NCBI GenBank assembly: GCA_965242785.1
Contig: CBDETA010000004.1
Span: 620,001 to 684,000 of the forward strand
Direction: 5' to 3'
Length of the DNA stretch: 64,000 bases
Source: Maricaulis sp965242785
GTDB lineage: Bacteria > Pseudomonadota > Alphaproteobacteria > Caulobacterales > Maricaulaceae
The notes under the pieces were generated by a model, which searched no databases, was not told where the DNA came from, and saw only the letters and a program-made list of their open reading frames with translations. Below are positions 55,346 to 64,000 of this stretch, in pieces. The position numbers and the translations under genes are program-made. Position 1 is the stretch's first letter. Each line of letters starts with the position of its first letter.

Positions 55346-57271
55346 ATGATGCACGCACCGCCTGACCTCACCCTGACCATCGCGCTCATCGCCGGTTCAG
55401 GTATTGCCGCCCAGTGGCTCGCCTGGCGCCTGCGCTGGCCATCCATCGTGTTGATGATGGGGGCGGGCCTGATCCTGGGACCGGGTATCGCGCTGGCCAC
55501 GGGAACGCCGCTGCTTGATCCGGAGGCCAGCTTCGGTGGCTATCTGCGTCCCATGATTGCCCTGGCAGTGGCTGTTATCCTGTTCGAAGGTGGGATCACG
55601 CTGAACTTCCGAGAACTCCGCGATGCTTCCGGTCCCGTGAGGCGGATCGTCTTCCTGGGCTTCCCCTTGGGTTGGGCCGGTGCGACCGTGGCGCTGCACT
55701 ATGTCGCCGGCCTTGCGTGGGACCTGTCAGCGATGATCGGTGCGCTGTTGACGACTACAGGCCCGACCGTCGTCCTGCCGCTTCTGCGCCAGGCCAAGCT
55801 GCCCGCGCGCATCGCGTCGGTGCTGAAATGGGAAGGCATCGTCAACGACCCGATCGGCGCCCTCGCCGCGGTGTTCGTCTTCGAGGCGGCGCGTCAGACG
55901 GCGCTGGGCCAGGACTGGATGGGCGCCGCCGGGGCCCTGGCTTTCGGCGCCCTGATCGGCGCGGGTCTGGGATTTGCCTTCGGCACCGGACTGTCCTTCG
56001 GCTTCCGTCGAGGCTGGGTTCCGGAACCGATGAAGGCGCCTCTGGTCCTGTCTGCAGTTCTGGTCTGCTTTGCTGTTGCGGATGCCTTGGCATCGGAAAC
56101 CGGTCTGGTCGCCGTGACCGCCTTCGGCCTGGTTGTCGCCAATTCCCGCCTGGCCTCAATCGAGGAAATGCGGCGCTTCAAGGAAGGCATTGCCTCAATT
56201 CTTGTGGCCAGTGTGTTTGTTGTCCTGGCGGCCGGGCTGGCACCGGATGACCTGGCAGCGCTGGGATGGCCGGAGCTGGCCTTCATCGCCGTCTTCATGC
56301 TGGTGGTGCGCCCGCTGTCCGTGGCCCTGGCGATGCTCGGGTCGGGTCTGAACATTCGCGAAATGACCTTTGTCGGCCTGATCGGTCCGCGCGGCGTGGT
56401 GGCTGCGGCAGCCGCCGGCCACCTTGCGCTGGTCCTGGTCGAGGCGGGCCGTCCCGATGCGGCAGCGTTGGCGCCGCTCGTCATCGCAACGATCTTCATC
56501 AGTGTCGTCGGCTGCGGCTTTGCCGTCGCGCCCCTGGCCAAGCTCCTGGGCCTGTCACGCTCCGGTCCGGAGCGCCTGCTGATCGTTGGCGCCAACCCCT
56601 GGAGCCTGGGATTGGCCGATGCTCTGAAAAAGGCCGATGTGCCTGTAACCATTGCCGATACCAGCTGGCGGCGACTGCGCGAGGCGCGTCTCAACGGGCA
56701 TGAGATTTTCTACGGCGAAGTGCTGTCCGAAGCCGCTGACTGGCGGCTGGAGCCGAGCCGGTTTGCGGCTCTTGTCGCGGCCTCGTCGAATGATGCCTAC
56801 AACGCGCTGGTGTGTATCGACTATGCCCCGGAAATGGGGCGTTCGCGGGTCTTCCAGCTGTCGGGTCTGGACAGCAAGGAGGGGGCGAAGGAGCAGGACA
56901 ATGATCCGCGCGCCATTGCCTATACGGCGCGCGGACGCACATTGATCCGCCGCGGCCGCGGCTATGACAGCCTGACGGCCGATGTCTGGCGCGGTTGGCA
57001 ATTCCGCATGACACGCCTGACGGAGACGTATTCTCTGGAGCGCTATCTCACTGACATCGGAGAAGGCGCCGACCTGATCCTGGCGCGTCAGCCCAACGGC
57101 CAGATTGTACTCTTGGGGCCTGGCCGCCAGCCGCCCTCCACGCCCGGCACGCTGCTGATCCGATTTGCGCCGCCGGACGCGCCGCGTGTCGGTGAACCGG
57201 TCAAGCCGGCTGTCGCCGGGATCGAGCTGTCAGCACCATCCGCGGAGCCCGGTTCGCCAGCCGGTCAGTAA
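55346..57271 (+). CDS. CPA1-type cation:proton antiporter with TrkA-N-like tail
   Basis: This 641-residue protein has about twelve membrane helices in its first ~410 residues. ILFEGGITLNFREL, TTTGPTVVLPLLRQAKLP and LKWEGIVNDPIGALAAV (the NDP motif with the ion-binding Asp) are family features. The cytoplasmic part includes a Rossmann TrkA-N-like domain (LLIVGANPWSLGLADALKKA) and a TrkA-C-like end. It exchanges Na+ or K+ for H+. Start ATG 55346 or 55349; no clear ribosome-binding site. Confidence 0.92.
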   Translation: MMHAPPDLTLTIALIAGSGIAAQWLAWRLRWPSIVLMMGAGLILGPGIALATGTPLLDPEASFGGYLRPMIALAVAVILFEGGITLNFRELRDASGPVRRIVFLGFPLGWAGATVALHYVAGLAWDLSAMIGALLTTTGPTVVLPLLRQAKLPARIASVLKWEGIVNDPIGALAAVFVFEAARQTALGQDWMGAAGALAFGALIGAGLGFAFGTGLSFGFRRGWVPEPMKAPLVLSAVLVCFAVADALASETGLVAVTAFGLVVANSRLASIEEMRRFKEGIASILVASVFVVLAAGLAPDDLAALGWPELAFIAVFMLVVRPLSVALAMLGSGLNIREMTFVGLIGPRGVVAAAAAGHLALVLVEAGRPDAAALAPLVIATIFISVVGCGFAVAPLAKLLGLSRSGPERLLIVGANPWSLGLADALKKADVPVTIADTSWRRLREARLNGHEIFYGEVLSEAADWRLEPSRFAALVAASSNDAYNALVCIDYAPEMGRSRVFQLSGLDSKEGAKEQDNDPRAIAYTARGRTLIRRGRGYDSLTADVWRGWQFRMTRLTETYSLERYLTDIGEGADLILARQPNGQIVLLGPGRQPPSTPGTLLIRFAPPDAPRVGEPVKPAVAGIELSAPSAEPGSPAGQ

Positions 57272-57453
57272 TTCGGGAAGCCGTCGGACGGCTGCGACCC
57301 TCCGGGCGGGGCCGATCCGCAATAGGGCCAGTTTTCCGCGTTGGGGTCGCCATGCGGGCAGACCGCGTCCGTGCCTTCATAGATCGCACAGGACGAAAGG
57401 CAGGCTGCGCCGAGAAGCGCGGCCAGAACAAGAATTGAACGCTTTACAGACAT
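57265..57453 (-). CDS. Small lipoprotein
   Basis: This 62-residue protein has a lipoprotein signal (VKRSILVLAALLGAACLSSC, lipobox LSSC). The mature part is about 40 residues, with two Cys and many Pro/Gly. It may be held by a disulphide. No family is recognised. It overlaps the antiporter stop by 7 nt, convergently. Confidence 0.7.
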   Translation of the reverse strand: MSVKRSILVLAALLGAACLSSCAIYEGTDAVCPHGDPNAENWPYCGSAPPGGSQPSDGFPNY

Positions 57454-57537
57454 GATACAGCCCCTCTTCCCCGCCATCGTGGCGATGGCGGGGAAGGAGC
57501 GCAAGCGGTTTGTCGTGCTTGCCTGGCAGACCGTCTG

Positions 57538-57714
57538 TCAGACGGGTGGCGGACGGCCCCGCAAGGCGCGAACGACCAGTGACAGCAGGAACAGGAAGAC
57601 GAAGATCACGAACAGGATCTGGGCCAGGCCGGCAAAGGCGTTGGCCAGGCCGGCAAAGCCGAACACGAACGCGATGATGGCAAGAATGAAGAACAAGATC
57701 GCCCAGCTGAGCAT
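57538..57714 (-). CDS. DUF1328-family small membrane protein
   Basis: This 58-residue protein reads MLSWAILFFILAIIAFVFGF at its start, then AGLANAFAGLAQILFVIFVF and a short basic tail. This matches the two-helix DUF1328 (YtjA) family at full length. The AAGGAG ribosome-binding site is 6-7 nt before the ATG. Family members are of unknown function, sometimes stress-induced. It lies between the lipoprotein and the 139-residue envelope protein genes on the same strand. Confidence 0.88.
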   Translation of the reverse strand: MLSWAILFFILAIIAFVFGFAGLANAFAGLAQILFVIFVFLFLLSLVVRALRGRPPPV

Positions 57715-57775
57715 GTCGGTCTCCTTATTGTTTACGGGTCAATTCGGGCATCGGCAGGTGAGAGAAACACGGTCA

Positions 57776-58195
57776 TCAAGTGCCAGTTCCGGGGTGTTCG
57801 AGCGAACTTCCGGTGGTCGCCTGAAGGTAACCGGCGTGAAGCACCAGCCAGCTTTGACCGGCATGGATGCGACGGCGGTCCGGATGAAAGGTCAGTGTCT
57901 CGACCGGGTGCTCGATGACGAAACCGTCGGGCTGATCGGGAGCCGGCCAGCGGATCTGCAACGCGGCGACTTGCCCATCGGGCAGACGGAAGATCTGAAT
58001 GATCTGTCCCTCGGCCAGGCCGCTGCCGTCGACAACCGGCCAGGTCATGAGGTCGGCATCCGTGTCGGGCCAGACAGCGCGCCGGGTTTCGGCTTCCGCG
58101 CTCTCGGGCAGGACGCGGAGCTCGGGCGGCTGCAGCACCAGTCCGGTTGCCAGACCGAGGGCTGCGACGCCGGCCAGGATGGTCAGATTGTACAT
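57776..58195 (-). CDS. Membrane-anchored small protein, unknown
   Basis: This 139-residue protein has an N-terminal anchor or signal peptide (LTILAGVAALGLATGLVL). A beta-rich region follows (WPVVDGSGLAEGQIIQIFRL and VAALQIRWPAPDQPDGFVIE) that faintly resembles a PRC-barrel; this is not certain. GAAAGGAGG lies 6 nt before the ATG. The frame extends much further upstream, but through the divergent region to the penicillin-binding protein gene. Confidence 0.6.
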   Translation of the reverse strand: MYNLTILAGVAALGLATGLVLQPPELRVLPESAEAETRRAVWPDTDADLMTWPVVDGSGLAEGQIIQIFRLPDGQVAALQIRWPAPDQPDGFVIEHPVETLTFHPDRRRIHAGQSWLVLHAGYLQATTGSSLEHPGTGT

Positions 58196-58344
58196 CTGCA
58201 ACCTCCTTTCACGACACAAGAGCAACGCACGTGGGGCCAAACCGTTCCCGACCGTGTGCCGGCGGGCGTGAATCCGCCCGTCTTCATGCGGAATTAACCG
58301 TGAAATCGCCAGATAGGCCCGAACCCTTGCACCAGGATCCGCCA

Positions 58345-60351
58345 ATGCCCCGCCGCAACGCGCGAACGACGGCCTCGAGCCGCTCTCGCAGCACACCGCT
58401 GCGACGACAGCGCGCATCGTCGACCCGGCCCGGTTTCCCCTGGTTGCGCTCGCTTCTCCTGGTGATCGTTGTCGGCGGCCTGTTTGTGGGTGGCTACCTG
58501 GTCTCTGTTGCCCGCGACTTGCCGGATACATCCGGCCTGACGACAGTCGAGCCGGCCTCTTCGATCGCGTTCCTGGACCATCAGGGCCGCCTGATTGCCC
58601 GTCGGGGATCGGCGCACGGGCATGAAATTTCCGTCGAGGATCTGCCGCCCTATCTGATCGATGCCGTGCTGGCGGTTGAGGATCGCCGCTTCTATTCGCA
58701 CCCTGGCGTTGACGTGATCGGCCTGGGCCGGGCCATGGTGGCAAACATTCGTGCCGGTCAGGTGGTCCAGGGCGGTTCGACACTGACCCAGCAATTGGCC
58801 AAGAACCTCTTCCTGTCGCCCGAGCGGACCCTGCGCCGCAAGGTGCAGGAGATGATGCTGGCCTTCTGGCTGGAAAGCCGTTTCTCCAAGGACGAAATTC
58901 TCGAACTCTATCTCAACCGGGTCTATTTCGGGGGCGGCGCCTATGGCGTTGAAGCCGCGTCCATGCGCTATTTCGGCCGATCGGCCAGCGAAGTGTCGCT
59001 GGGTGAGGCCGCCTTACTGGCCGGCTTGCTGAAGGCGCCGTCTCGCTATTCGCCGGTCAATGATGCCGCTCGGGCCGCAGCACGGGCGACCGTGGTCCTC
59101 GACCTGATGACCCAGACCGGACGCATCACCGAGGACGAGCGCATTGCCGCCGCCCAGGTGCCGATCCGCGTCTCGCGCGGCGCGTCCAGCCAGGGCGCGC
59201 AGTACTTCATCGACTGGATTGCCCCGCGGGTTCGCGAGCTGGCGGGAGACCGGCATGGTGATCTGATCGTTCGCACCACGCTGGATGTGGACGCCCAGCG
59301 CGCTGCGGAGGCGGCGATCGATACGATTCTGGATGATCCGGAAAGCGCTGCAGGTGCCGGCGAAGGCGCGCTCGTTTCGCTGTCACATGATGGTGCGGTG
59401 CGCGCCATGGTGGGCGGGCGCAGCTATGTCCACTCGCAGTTCAATCGCGCGATCCTGGCCAGCCGGCAGCCCGGATCGGCCTTCAAGCCGTTCGTCTATG
59501 CCTCGGCCTTCGAGGCCGGGCTGGCGCCTGAGGATGTCCGCAATGACGCGCCCGTGCGTGTCGGCGACTGGGAGCCGCAGAACTACAACGACACCTATCG
59601 CGGCGCGATCACGCTGCGCGAGGCCTTTTACCGGTCGTCCAATTCCATCGCGGTGCAGATTGCCGAGGAGACCGGGCGCGGACATATCGCCCGGCTGGCG
59701 CGCCGACTGGGCATTGCCAGCAATCTGCGGGTCGACCGCTCGCTCGCCCTGGGTGCCTATGAGGTCACGCCGATCGAGCTGGCGACGGCCTACACGCCCT
59801 TCGCCAATGGCGGGCTGCGCGTGGATGCTTACGGCATTGCCCGGATCGAGACCGAAGACGGCACGCTCTTGTTTGAAGCACCGCCCGCTTCGGGCGCCAC
59901 CGTGCTGGATCATCGGACTGTTGCGCGGATGCAGGACATGATGCGCGCTGTCGTGCGCGAGGGCACGGGCCGCAATGCGGCAGTTCCCGGTCTGGTGGCC
60001 GGCGGCAAGACCGGAACCACCAATGATTTTCGCGATGCCTGGTTTGCCGGTTTCGCCGGTGATCTGGTGACCGTTGTGTGGACCGGAAATGACGACAATG
60101 GCCCGACCGACCGCGCCACGGGCGGCGGCCCGCCCGCCCGCATATTCAGCCAGTTCATGCGTCAGGCGCCCCGTGCTGGCATCGGCGCAACGGTGACGCC
60201 GGAAGCGGACCCCCTGGCGGAAATCCTGGCCAGGGCTGAAGCCCGGGACCCGGCCGGGCAAGCTGCGGAAGACCTGCCACCAGCGGAGACGGAAGACTCC
60301 GATCCGATCGCAGCCTTCCTGGCCTCGCTGGGGGGACGCGGCAACGAGTAA
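58345..60351 (+). CDS. Class A penicillin-binding protein (PBP1A-like)
   Basis: This 668-residue bifunctional peptidoglycan synthase has one N-terminal membrane span (LRSLLLVIVVGGLFVGGYLV). The GT51 transglycosylase domain has the catalytic Glu in AVEDRRFYSHPGVD and GGSTLTQQLAKNLFL. The transpeptidase domain has S-x-x-K as PGSAFKPFVYAS, S-x-N in YRSSNSIAVQ and KTG in GGKTGTTNDFRDAWF. The ATG at 58345 has AGGA upstream; the frame is open for 66 codons before. The N-terminal 35 residues are very Arg/Ser-rich. Confidence 0.93.
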   Translation: MPRRNARTTASSRSRSTPLRRQRASSTRPGFPWLRSLLLVIVVGGLFVGGYLVSVARDLPDTSGLTTVEPASSIAFLDHQGRLIARRGSAHGHEISVEDLPPYLIDAVLAVEDRRFYSHPGVDVIGLGRAMVANIRAGQVVQGGSTLTQQLAKNLFLSPERTLRRKVQEMMLAFWLESRFSKDEILELYLNRVYFGGGAYGVEAASMRYFGRSASEVSLGEAALLAGLLKAPSRYSPVNDAARAAARATVVLDLMTQTGRITEDERIAAAQVPIRVSRGASSQGAQYFIDWIAPRVRELAGDRHGDLIVRTTLDVDAQRAAEAAIDTILDDPESAAGAGEGALVSLSHDGAVRAMVGGRSYVHSQFNRAILASRQPGSAFKPFVYASAFEAGLAPEDVRNDAPVRVGDWEPQNYNDTYRGAITLREAFYRSSNSIAVQIAEETGRGHIARLARRLGIASNLRVDRSLALGAYEVTPIELATAYTPFANGGLRVDAYGIARIETEDGTLLFEAPPASGATVLDHRTVARMQDMMRAVVREGTGRNAAVPGLVAGGKTGTTNDFRDAWFAGFAGDLVTVVWTGNDDNGPTDRATGGGPPARIFSQFMRQAPRAGIGATVTPEADPLAEILARAEARDPAGQAAEDLPPAETEDSDPIAAFLASLGGRGNE

Positions 60352-60458
60352 TCCCGCCGCGATTTCCGCTCCATTTCAGGGACATGGCACAGGCCCGGTG
60401 CTACACTGAGGTGTGAGGGACCGGTCTGACACCCATGATCCTTAAGAGAGGGGGCATC

Positions 60459-62069
60459 ATGAAACACCAACTTCTGTCTGCCATCGCTGCGGGCAGCCTT
60501 GTCGCCATTGCGCTGCCGCAAGGCGAGCTGCTGGCGCAGAGCCGCGCTGCCGCGGAAGCGGCCATGGCGCAGATGGGCATCGGCAATAATTCCGGCATGG
60601 ACGGTCAGATGACCTATGCCAGCGCGGAATGGTCGAACGGCCGCTATATTCTCAATGACGTCGTGATCTCGGATCTCGATGATGGTGATGAGGATGAAGG
60701 CGGTGACGGCAAGTTCGAAGTCGGTGACGATTTTGACTCCATGCGGGTCGAGCGGCTGATCTTTGAGGCGCCCCGCGTGGATGACGGCGGCCATGTCGTC
60801 TTCGACGGCTTTGCCTTTGAAGGCATCACCGGTGAGGAAATCGACGGCGAAGTTGATGTCATGCGGGTCGACCGATTCGGCGTGTCCGGCATGAACTCGG
60901 TCATGGCCCGTGAATTCGGGCGTCTGTTCTCCAGGCGTCTTGACCCGAATGAGGACGAGGATTGGGACTGGAGCGGTTTCGCGTTCGACCGTTTCTCGAT
61001 CGAGGGAGTCAATCTGACGGGCGATGATGGCGAAGGGCCCTACCAGATCGCGCTCGAGCAGTTCGCGATGCAAGGCTATTCCGAGATCGAGCTGGGCCTG
61101 ATTGCCATTCATGGATTGGTTGTCGATGCCCCGGGCGACACCGGCCCCGTTGCGGTGCGTCTGGACGAAATGTCCCTTACCGGGTTCCAGACCCAGACCT
61201 ATTCGGAGCTGATGGATGCAATCACCTCCGGCGCCGAGGACAGTGCCATTGAAGCGGCCTACTATCAGAGCATCATGTCGCCGCAGATGCAGGTGTTCGA
61301 CCAATTCGCCATGCGGGGTCTGCTGGTCGATGCCGAAGGTGTCCACATCGCCATGGACAACATGACCGCGCAGATCAGCCAGCAGGGTTCGCGCTATATC
61401 TCGGACATGGCGCTGGATTCCCTGCGTATTGTTCCGGACGCGGCCAAGCCCGCCGGGGCCCAGATGGCGATGGGCCTGGGCATGCTGGGCTATGAACGCC
61501 TGGAACTGCGTGCGGCCGGTCATTCGATCTATGACGAAGCCACGGGCCGGGCCTGGACAGAGGGCGATAATTTCGTCGAGCTGGCGGATGGTCTGCGGAT
61601 CGAGTTCAGTCAGGAATTTTCGGGCTATGACGCCTATTTTGAGAACATGCCGGCCTTCGTTGCCGCCATGCAGGCGGATGAGTCCGAAGAGGCCCAGACG
61701 GAAGCCATGCTGGAATTGCTGGGACCGCTGGTCCTGCACAATTTCACCATGCGCATCGTCGACATGTCGCTGCTGGATCGCGCCCTGACGGCCGGTGCTG
61801 CTGCACAAGGCATCACGCCGGACGAGTTGCGGGTGCAGGCGGGTGCGATGATCGGCATGGGCCTGATGTCGGCCCCGCCGGAAATACCGCGGACGCTGCT
61901 GTCGCAGACGTCGATGGCGCTGACGAATTTCGTCAATCAGGGTGGCAGCATCACCTTCTCGATGGCTCCGCCCCAGCCCTTGCCGGTGTCGCAGATCTTC
62001 GAGCAGTTGGAGAGCGAGAGCTTTGACGTCGAAACGCTCGGTCTGACCGTCACCTCCGAAGCGCCCTAG
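60459..62069 (+). CDS. Large acidic exported protein of unknown function
   Basis: This 536-residue protein has a signal peptide (MKHQLLSAIAAGSLVAIALP, probable cleavage after LLA). It is very acidic, with a run DLDDGDEDEGGDGKFEVGDD. A pattern recurs about every 40-60 residues: MRVERLIFEAP, MRVDRFGVSGM, FAFDRFSIEGV, IALEQFAMQGY, VRLDEMSLTGF and VFDQFAMRGLL. This suggests a repeated beta unit. I recognise no family. AGAGGGG precedes the ATG, and a strong terminator follows. Confidence 0.72.
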   Translation: MKHQLLSAIAAGSLVAIALPQGELLAQSRAAAEAAMAQMGIGNNSGMDGQMTYASAEWSNGRYILNDVVISDLDDGDEDEGGDGKFEVGDDFDSMRVERLIFEAPRVDDGGHVVFDGFAFEGITGEEIDGEVDVMRVDRFGVSGMNSVMAREFGRLFSRRLDPNEDEDWDWSGFAFDRFSIEGVNLTGDDGEGPYQIALEQFAMQGYSEIELGLIAIHGLVVDAPGDTGPVAVRLDEMSLTGFQTQTYSELMDAITSGAEDSAIEAAYYQSIMSPQMQVFDQFAMRGLLVDAEGVHIAMDNMTAQISQQGSRYISDMALDSLRIVPDAAKPAGAQMAMGLGMLGYERLELRAAGHSIYDEATGRAWTEGDNFVELADGLRIEFSQEFSGYDAYFENMPAFVAAMQADESEEAQTEAMLELLGPLVLHNFTMRIVDMSLLDRALTAGAAAQGITPDELRVQAGAMIGMGLMSAPPEIPRTLLSQTSMALTNFVNQGGSITFSMAPPQPLPVSQIFEQLESESFDVETLGLTVTSEAP

Positions 62070-62094
62070 GCCCTTCGGAAAGCCGCAAAAGCAA

Positions 62095-62125
62095 AGCCCG
62101 GCAGCATGCTGCCGGGCTTTTTTGA
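62095..62125. terminator. Bidirectional terminator between the 536-residue gene and phaZ
   Basis: AAGCCCGGCAG (62095-62105), loop CATG, CTGCCGGGCTT (62110-62120), then TTTT. The other strand also runs into T-rich sequence (TTTGCTTTTG), so it can serve both convergent genes. Confidence 0.9.
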
Positions 62126-62142
62126 TGCCTGATTGATCGGAA

Positions 62143-63414
62143 TCAGGACTTGCGGGCTGCCAGCGCCTGGGCGCCCTGTTCCCGCATGAAGGTCTTCATC
62201 TTCGGGGCAATCTGCTCGCGGAAACGACGGCCATTGAAGACACCGTAATGGCCGACATCCGGCTGGATCCAGTCCATCTGCAGCGCATCCGGCAGGTTGG
62301 CACACAGCGTGTGGGCCGCCTGGGTCTGGCCGATGCCGGAAATGTCGTCATTCTCGCCTTCGACGGTGAGCAGGGCGACGTCCTTGATGGCAGACGGGTC
62401 GACCAATTGTCCGTGATGCTCCTGCACGCCGCGGGCCAGCTTGTGCTCCTGGAACACGTCGGTGATGGTCTGCAGATAGAATTCCTCGGACAGGTCCATC
62501 ACCGCCAGATATTCGTCATAGAAGGTGCGGTGCTTTTCCGCGCTGTCGCCATCACCCTCGACCAGATGGTTGAAGAAGCTCCAGTGCGCATCGACATGAC
62601 GGTCCAGATTCATGTTCATGAAGCCGGCCAGCTGAAGGAAGCCCGGATAGACCCGGCGGAAGGCACCCGGATTGGGGGCCGGCACCGTGTGGATCAGATT
62701 GTTGGCAAACCAGTCGAAGGGTTTTTCCTCGGCCAGCTTGTTCGGCACGGTCGGCGAAAGGCGGGTGTCGATCGGTGAGCCCATGAAGGTCATCGTGGCC
62801 GGACGGTTGGGGTCGCCGTCCTGCGCCATCAGGGAGACCGCGGCGAGGGTCGGCGGGCCGGGCTGGCAGACCGCGACCACATGCACATCCGGACCCAGCA
62901 GGCTGATCATCTCGCGCACATAGGCGACGAACTCGTCCAGATCAAACCGGCCGTCGGTGACCGGCACCATGCGCGCATCGGCCCAGTCAGTGATGTAGAC
63001 CTCGTGATCCGGCAGAAAGGTCTCCACCGTGCCGCGCAGCAGCGTGGCGTAGTGGCCGGACATCGGCGCCACGAACAGCACTTTGGGATCCGGCTTGTCG
63101 TTACCGCGTGCGGCGACCAGGGCGTCATGATCGCGCTCGAAATGGATCAAGTCGCACCAGGGCTTCGACCAGGCGATTTCCGGGCTGACGCCGACGCACT
63201 GGCCGTTGATCTCGGTCTTGTCCAGCATCCAGTCCGGCTTGGCATAGCGGCGGGTGATGCTTTCGAACAGCTCGGCAGCCGCGGCCATGGTCCGGCCGGC
63301 CATGGTGTCGCCCATCGGATTCCACGGTGCGCGCAACGTCCGGCGGGTCGCATTCGCGGCCGCGCGCCAGGGCGTCATCGCCATCCGGTTGAATTCATAC
63401 ATCGAGTACAGCAT
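62143..63414 (-). CDS. phaZ: Intracellular polyhydroxyalkanoate depolymerase
   Basis: This 423-residue protein breaks down stored PHA (polyhydroxybutyrate) granules. The alpha/beta-hydrolase nucleophile is Cys in VVAVCQPGPPTLAAV, as in the Ralstonia intracellular PhaZ. Other family segments are LFVAPMSGHYATLLRGTVE, VYITDWADARMVP, TVEGENDDISGIGQT and DVGHYGVFNGRRFREQI. The ATG at 63414 has AGGAGA 6 nt upstream; the frame is open for 50 codons more. PHA storage in this organism follows; the synthase genes are not in the window. Confidence 0.95.
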   Translation of the reverse strand: MLYSMYEFNRMAMTPWRAAANATRRTLRAPWNPMGDTMAGRTMAAAAELFESITRRYAKPDWMLDKTEINGQCVGVSPEIAWSKPWCDLIHFERDHDALVAARGNDKPDPKVLFVAPMSGHYATLLRGTVETFLPDHEVYITDWADARMVPVTDGRFDLDEFVAYVREMISLLGPDVHVVAVCQPGPPTLAAVSLMAQDGDPNRPATMTFMGSPIDTRLSPTVPNKLAEEKPFDWFANNLIHTVPAPNPGAFRRVYPGFLQLAGFMNMNLDRHVDAHWSFFNHLVEGDGDSAEKHRTFYDEYLAVMDLSEEFYLQTITDVFQEHKLARGVQEHHGQLVDPSAIKDVALLTVEGENDDISGIGQTQAAHTLCANLPDALQMDWIQPDVGHYGVFNGRRFREQIAPKMKTFMREQGAQALAARKS

Positions 63415-63463
63415 GACGTCTCCTAAAGGGCCGCCGGATCGGACCGGCCGCACCTGTCTGGGC

Positions 63464-64000
63464 TCATGAAGATGCGCCGTTTTCCTCAAGGAAGTCTTGC
63501 AGCCGGGCCGCCATCGAGGGCGGGTCGGCGCTGTGGGTGAAGATGTCGACGAATTCGCCTTCAAAACCCATGAGATAGACGATGGACGAGTGATCCATCA
63601 GATAGTCGCCGGCGGTCTCGGTTTCCGCCCGCTGGTAGACAATGCGGTAGGCCGAGGCGACATCCGCGATCTGCTCCGGCGAGCCCGTGAGGCCCACCAG
63701 GCCGTCCGGAAAGGCCGGCGAGGTGACATAGTGGGCCAGCTGCTCGACCGTGTCGCGCTCAGGATCGACCGTGATCAGGACCGGCTGGATCTGCGCCCGC
63801 TCTTCCGGGCTCAGCATGTCCAGCGCCGCGGCCATGGTCTGCAGCGAGAAGGGACAGACATCCGGGCAGAAGGTGTAGCCGAAATAGATCAGCATCGCCT
63901 TGCCGTGGAAATCGGCCTCTGTGACGGTCTCCCCGTCCTGGTTGACCAGGGTGAAGGGGCCACCGATGGCCGCTTCGCCGCTGACGCGCACCGCAGCCCG
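63464..64000 (-). CDS. SCO1/SenC/PrrC-family protein (5' end outside window)
   Basis: About 178 C-terminal residues are visible and the frame is open to the window edge. The copper-binding CxxxC is in YFGYTFCPDVCPFSLQ, and the later copper-ligand His is in LMDHSSIVYLMG. FTLVNQDGETVTEADFHGK begins the thioredoxin-like fold. Members deliver copper to the Cu-A site of cytochrome oxidase or act as thiol-disulphide reductases. The membrane anchor expected before this part is missing because it lies beyond the window. It is 49 bp from phaZ on the same strand. Confidence 0.9.
   Translation of the reverse strand, partial: RAAVRVSGEAAIGGPFTLVNQDGETVTEADFHGKAMLIYFGYTFCPDVCPFSLQTMAAALDMLSPEERAQIQPVLITVDPERDTVEQLAHYVTSPAFPDGLVGLTGSPEQIADVASAYRIVYQRAETETAGDYLMDHSSIVYLMGFEGEFVDIFTHSADPPSMAARLQDFLEENGASS

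Noticed and set aside
1..64000. tRNA or rRNA genes, CRISPR arrays, insertion sequences, prophage
   Set aside because: No T-loop-type sequences outside coding regions, no regularly spaced direct repeats, and no transposase, integrase or phage structural protein among the translations.

Overview
The window is GC-rich (about two thirds GC), gene-dense chromosomal DNA. It looks like a member of the Alphaproteobacteria, most likely the Caulobacterales/Maricaulales (Hyphomonadaceae or Maricaulis type). The pointers are the very large NAD-dependent glutamate dehydrogenase, DUF1674 (SdhAF4-like), DUF2794 and MmcB proteins, an alphaproteobacterial SOS box (GAAC-N7-GAAC), an intracellular PHA depolymerase, and an interspersed alphaproteobacterial palindromic repeat. 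The genus is an inference; no rRNA or tRNA gene was seen.

Layout. 1-13 kb: 3' end of the NAD-GDH gene; a lipoprotein hydrolase; a minus-strand block htpX - rsmB - rpe - heparinase-like - FlaA1-like sugar-nucleotide dehydratase - purH; then SdhAF4-like, an exported protein and pyrF. 13-20.5 kb: LysE exporter, glutaminase with a kidney-type N-terminal region, argG, an orphan histidine kinase, two overlapping phosphatase genes, thpR and a BI-1 membrane protein. 20.5-31.4 kb: DUF2794; a translationally coupled Gld-type ABC operon (ATPase, permease, GldG-like, DUF4340) running into a VOC gene; a GlxA-type regulator overlapping a DJ-1/isonitrile-hydratase-like gene; pyridoxal kinase; a CoA-ester lyase; ArsC; and a desaturase-DUF4166 pair controlled, I infer, by a GbsR-family regulator. 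32-33.07 kb is about 1.1 kb of intergenic repeats.

33-40.4 kb: divergent oxyR / ahpC-ahpD with a clear OxyR-type site, a probably leaderless small membrane protein gene, a dicarboxylate symporter, a glycosyltransferase, small membrane proteins and a methyltransferase. 40.5-45.3 kb: ffh-rpsP-rimM-[unknown exported ORF]-trmD-rplS, with a repeat element before rimM and an unexpected ORF before trmD. 45.3-53.4 kb: CobB sirtuin, minimal zincin, SOS-controlled mmcB, a serine hydrolase, a hydrolase/VOC operon, rarD and asd.

53.4-64 kb: a cold-shock gene, glycerophosphodiesterase, a CPA1-type antiporter, three small envelope genes (one only 58 codons), a class A penicillin-binding protein, a 536-residue acidic exported protein of unknown function, PHA depolymerase, and a SCO/Sco1-like protein cut by the window end.

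Most of the window is housekeeping. The strongest candidates for something less described are: (i) the regulator-desaturase-DUF4166 module, with two matching 20-bp palindromic operators and a terminator built into the regulator's stop codon; (ii) a family of intergenic elements made of short-stem, 3-nt-loop hairpins whose stems differ compensatorily between copies, one of which ends at the rimM start; (iii) the ORF between rimM and trmD; and (iv) the 536-residue exported protein with a recurring short motif. No phage, insertion sequence, CRISPR array or defence island was found.
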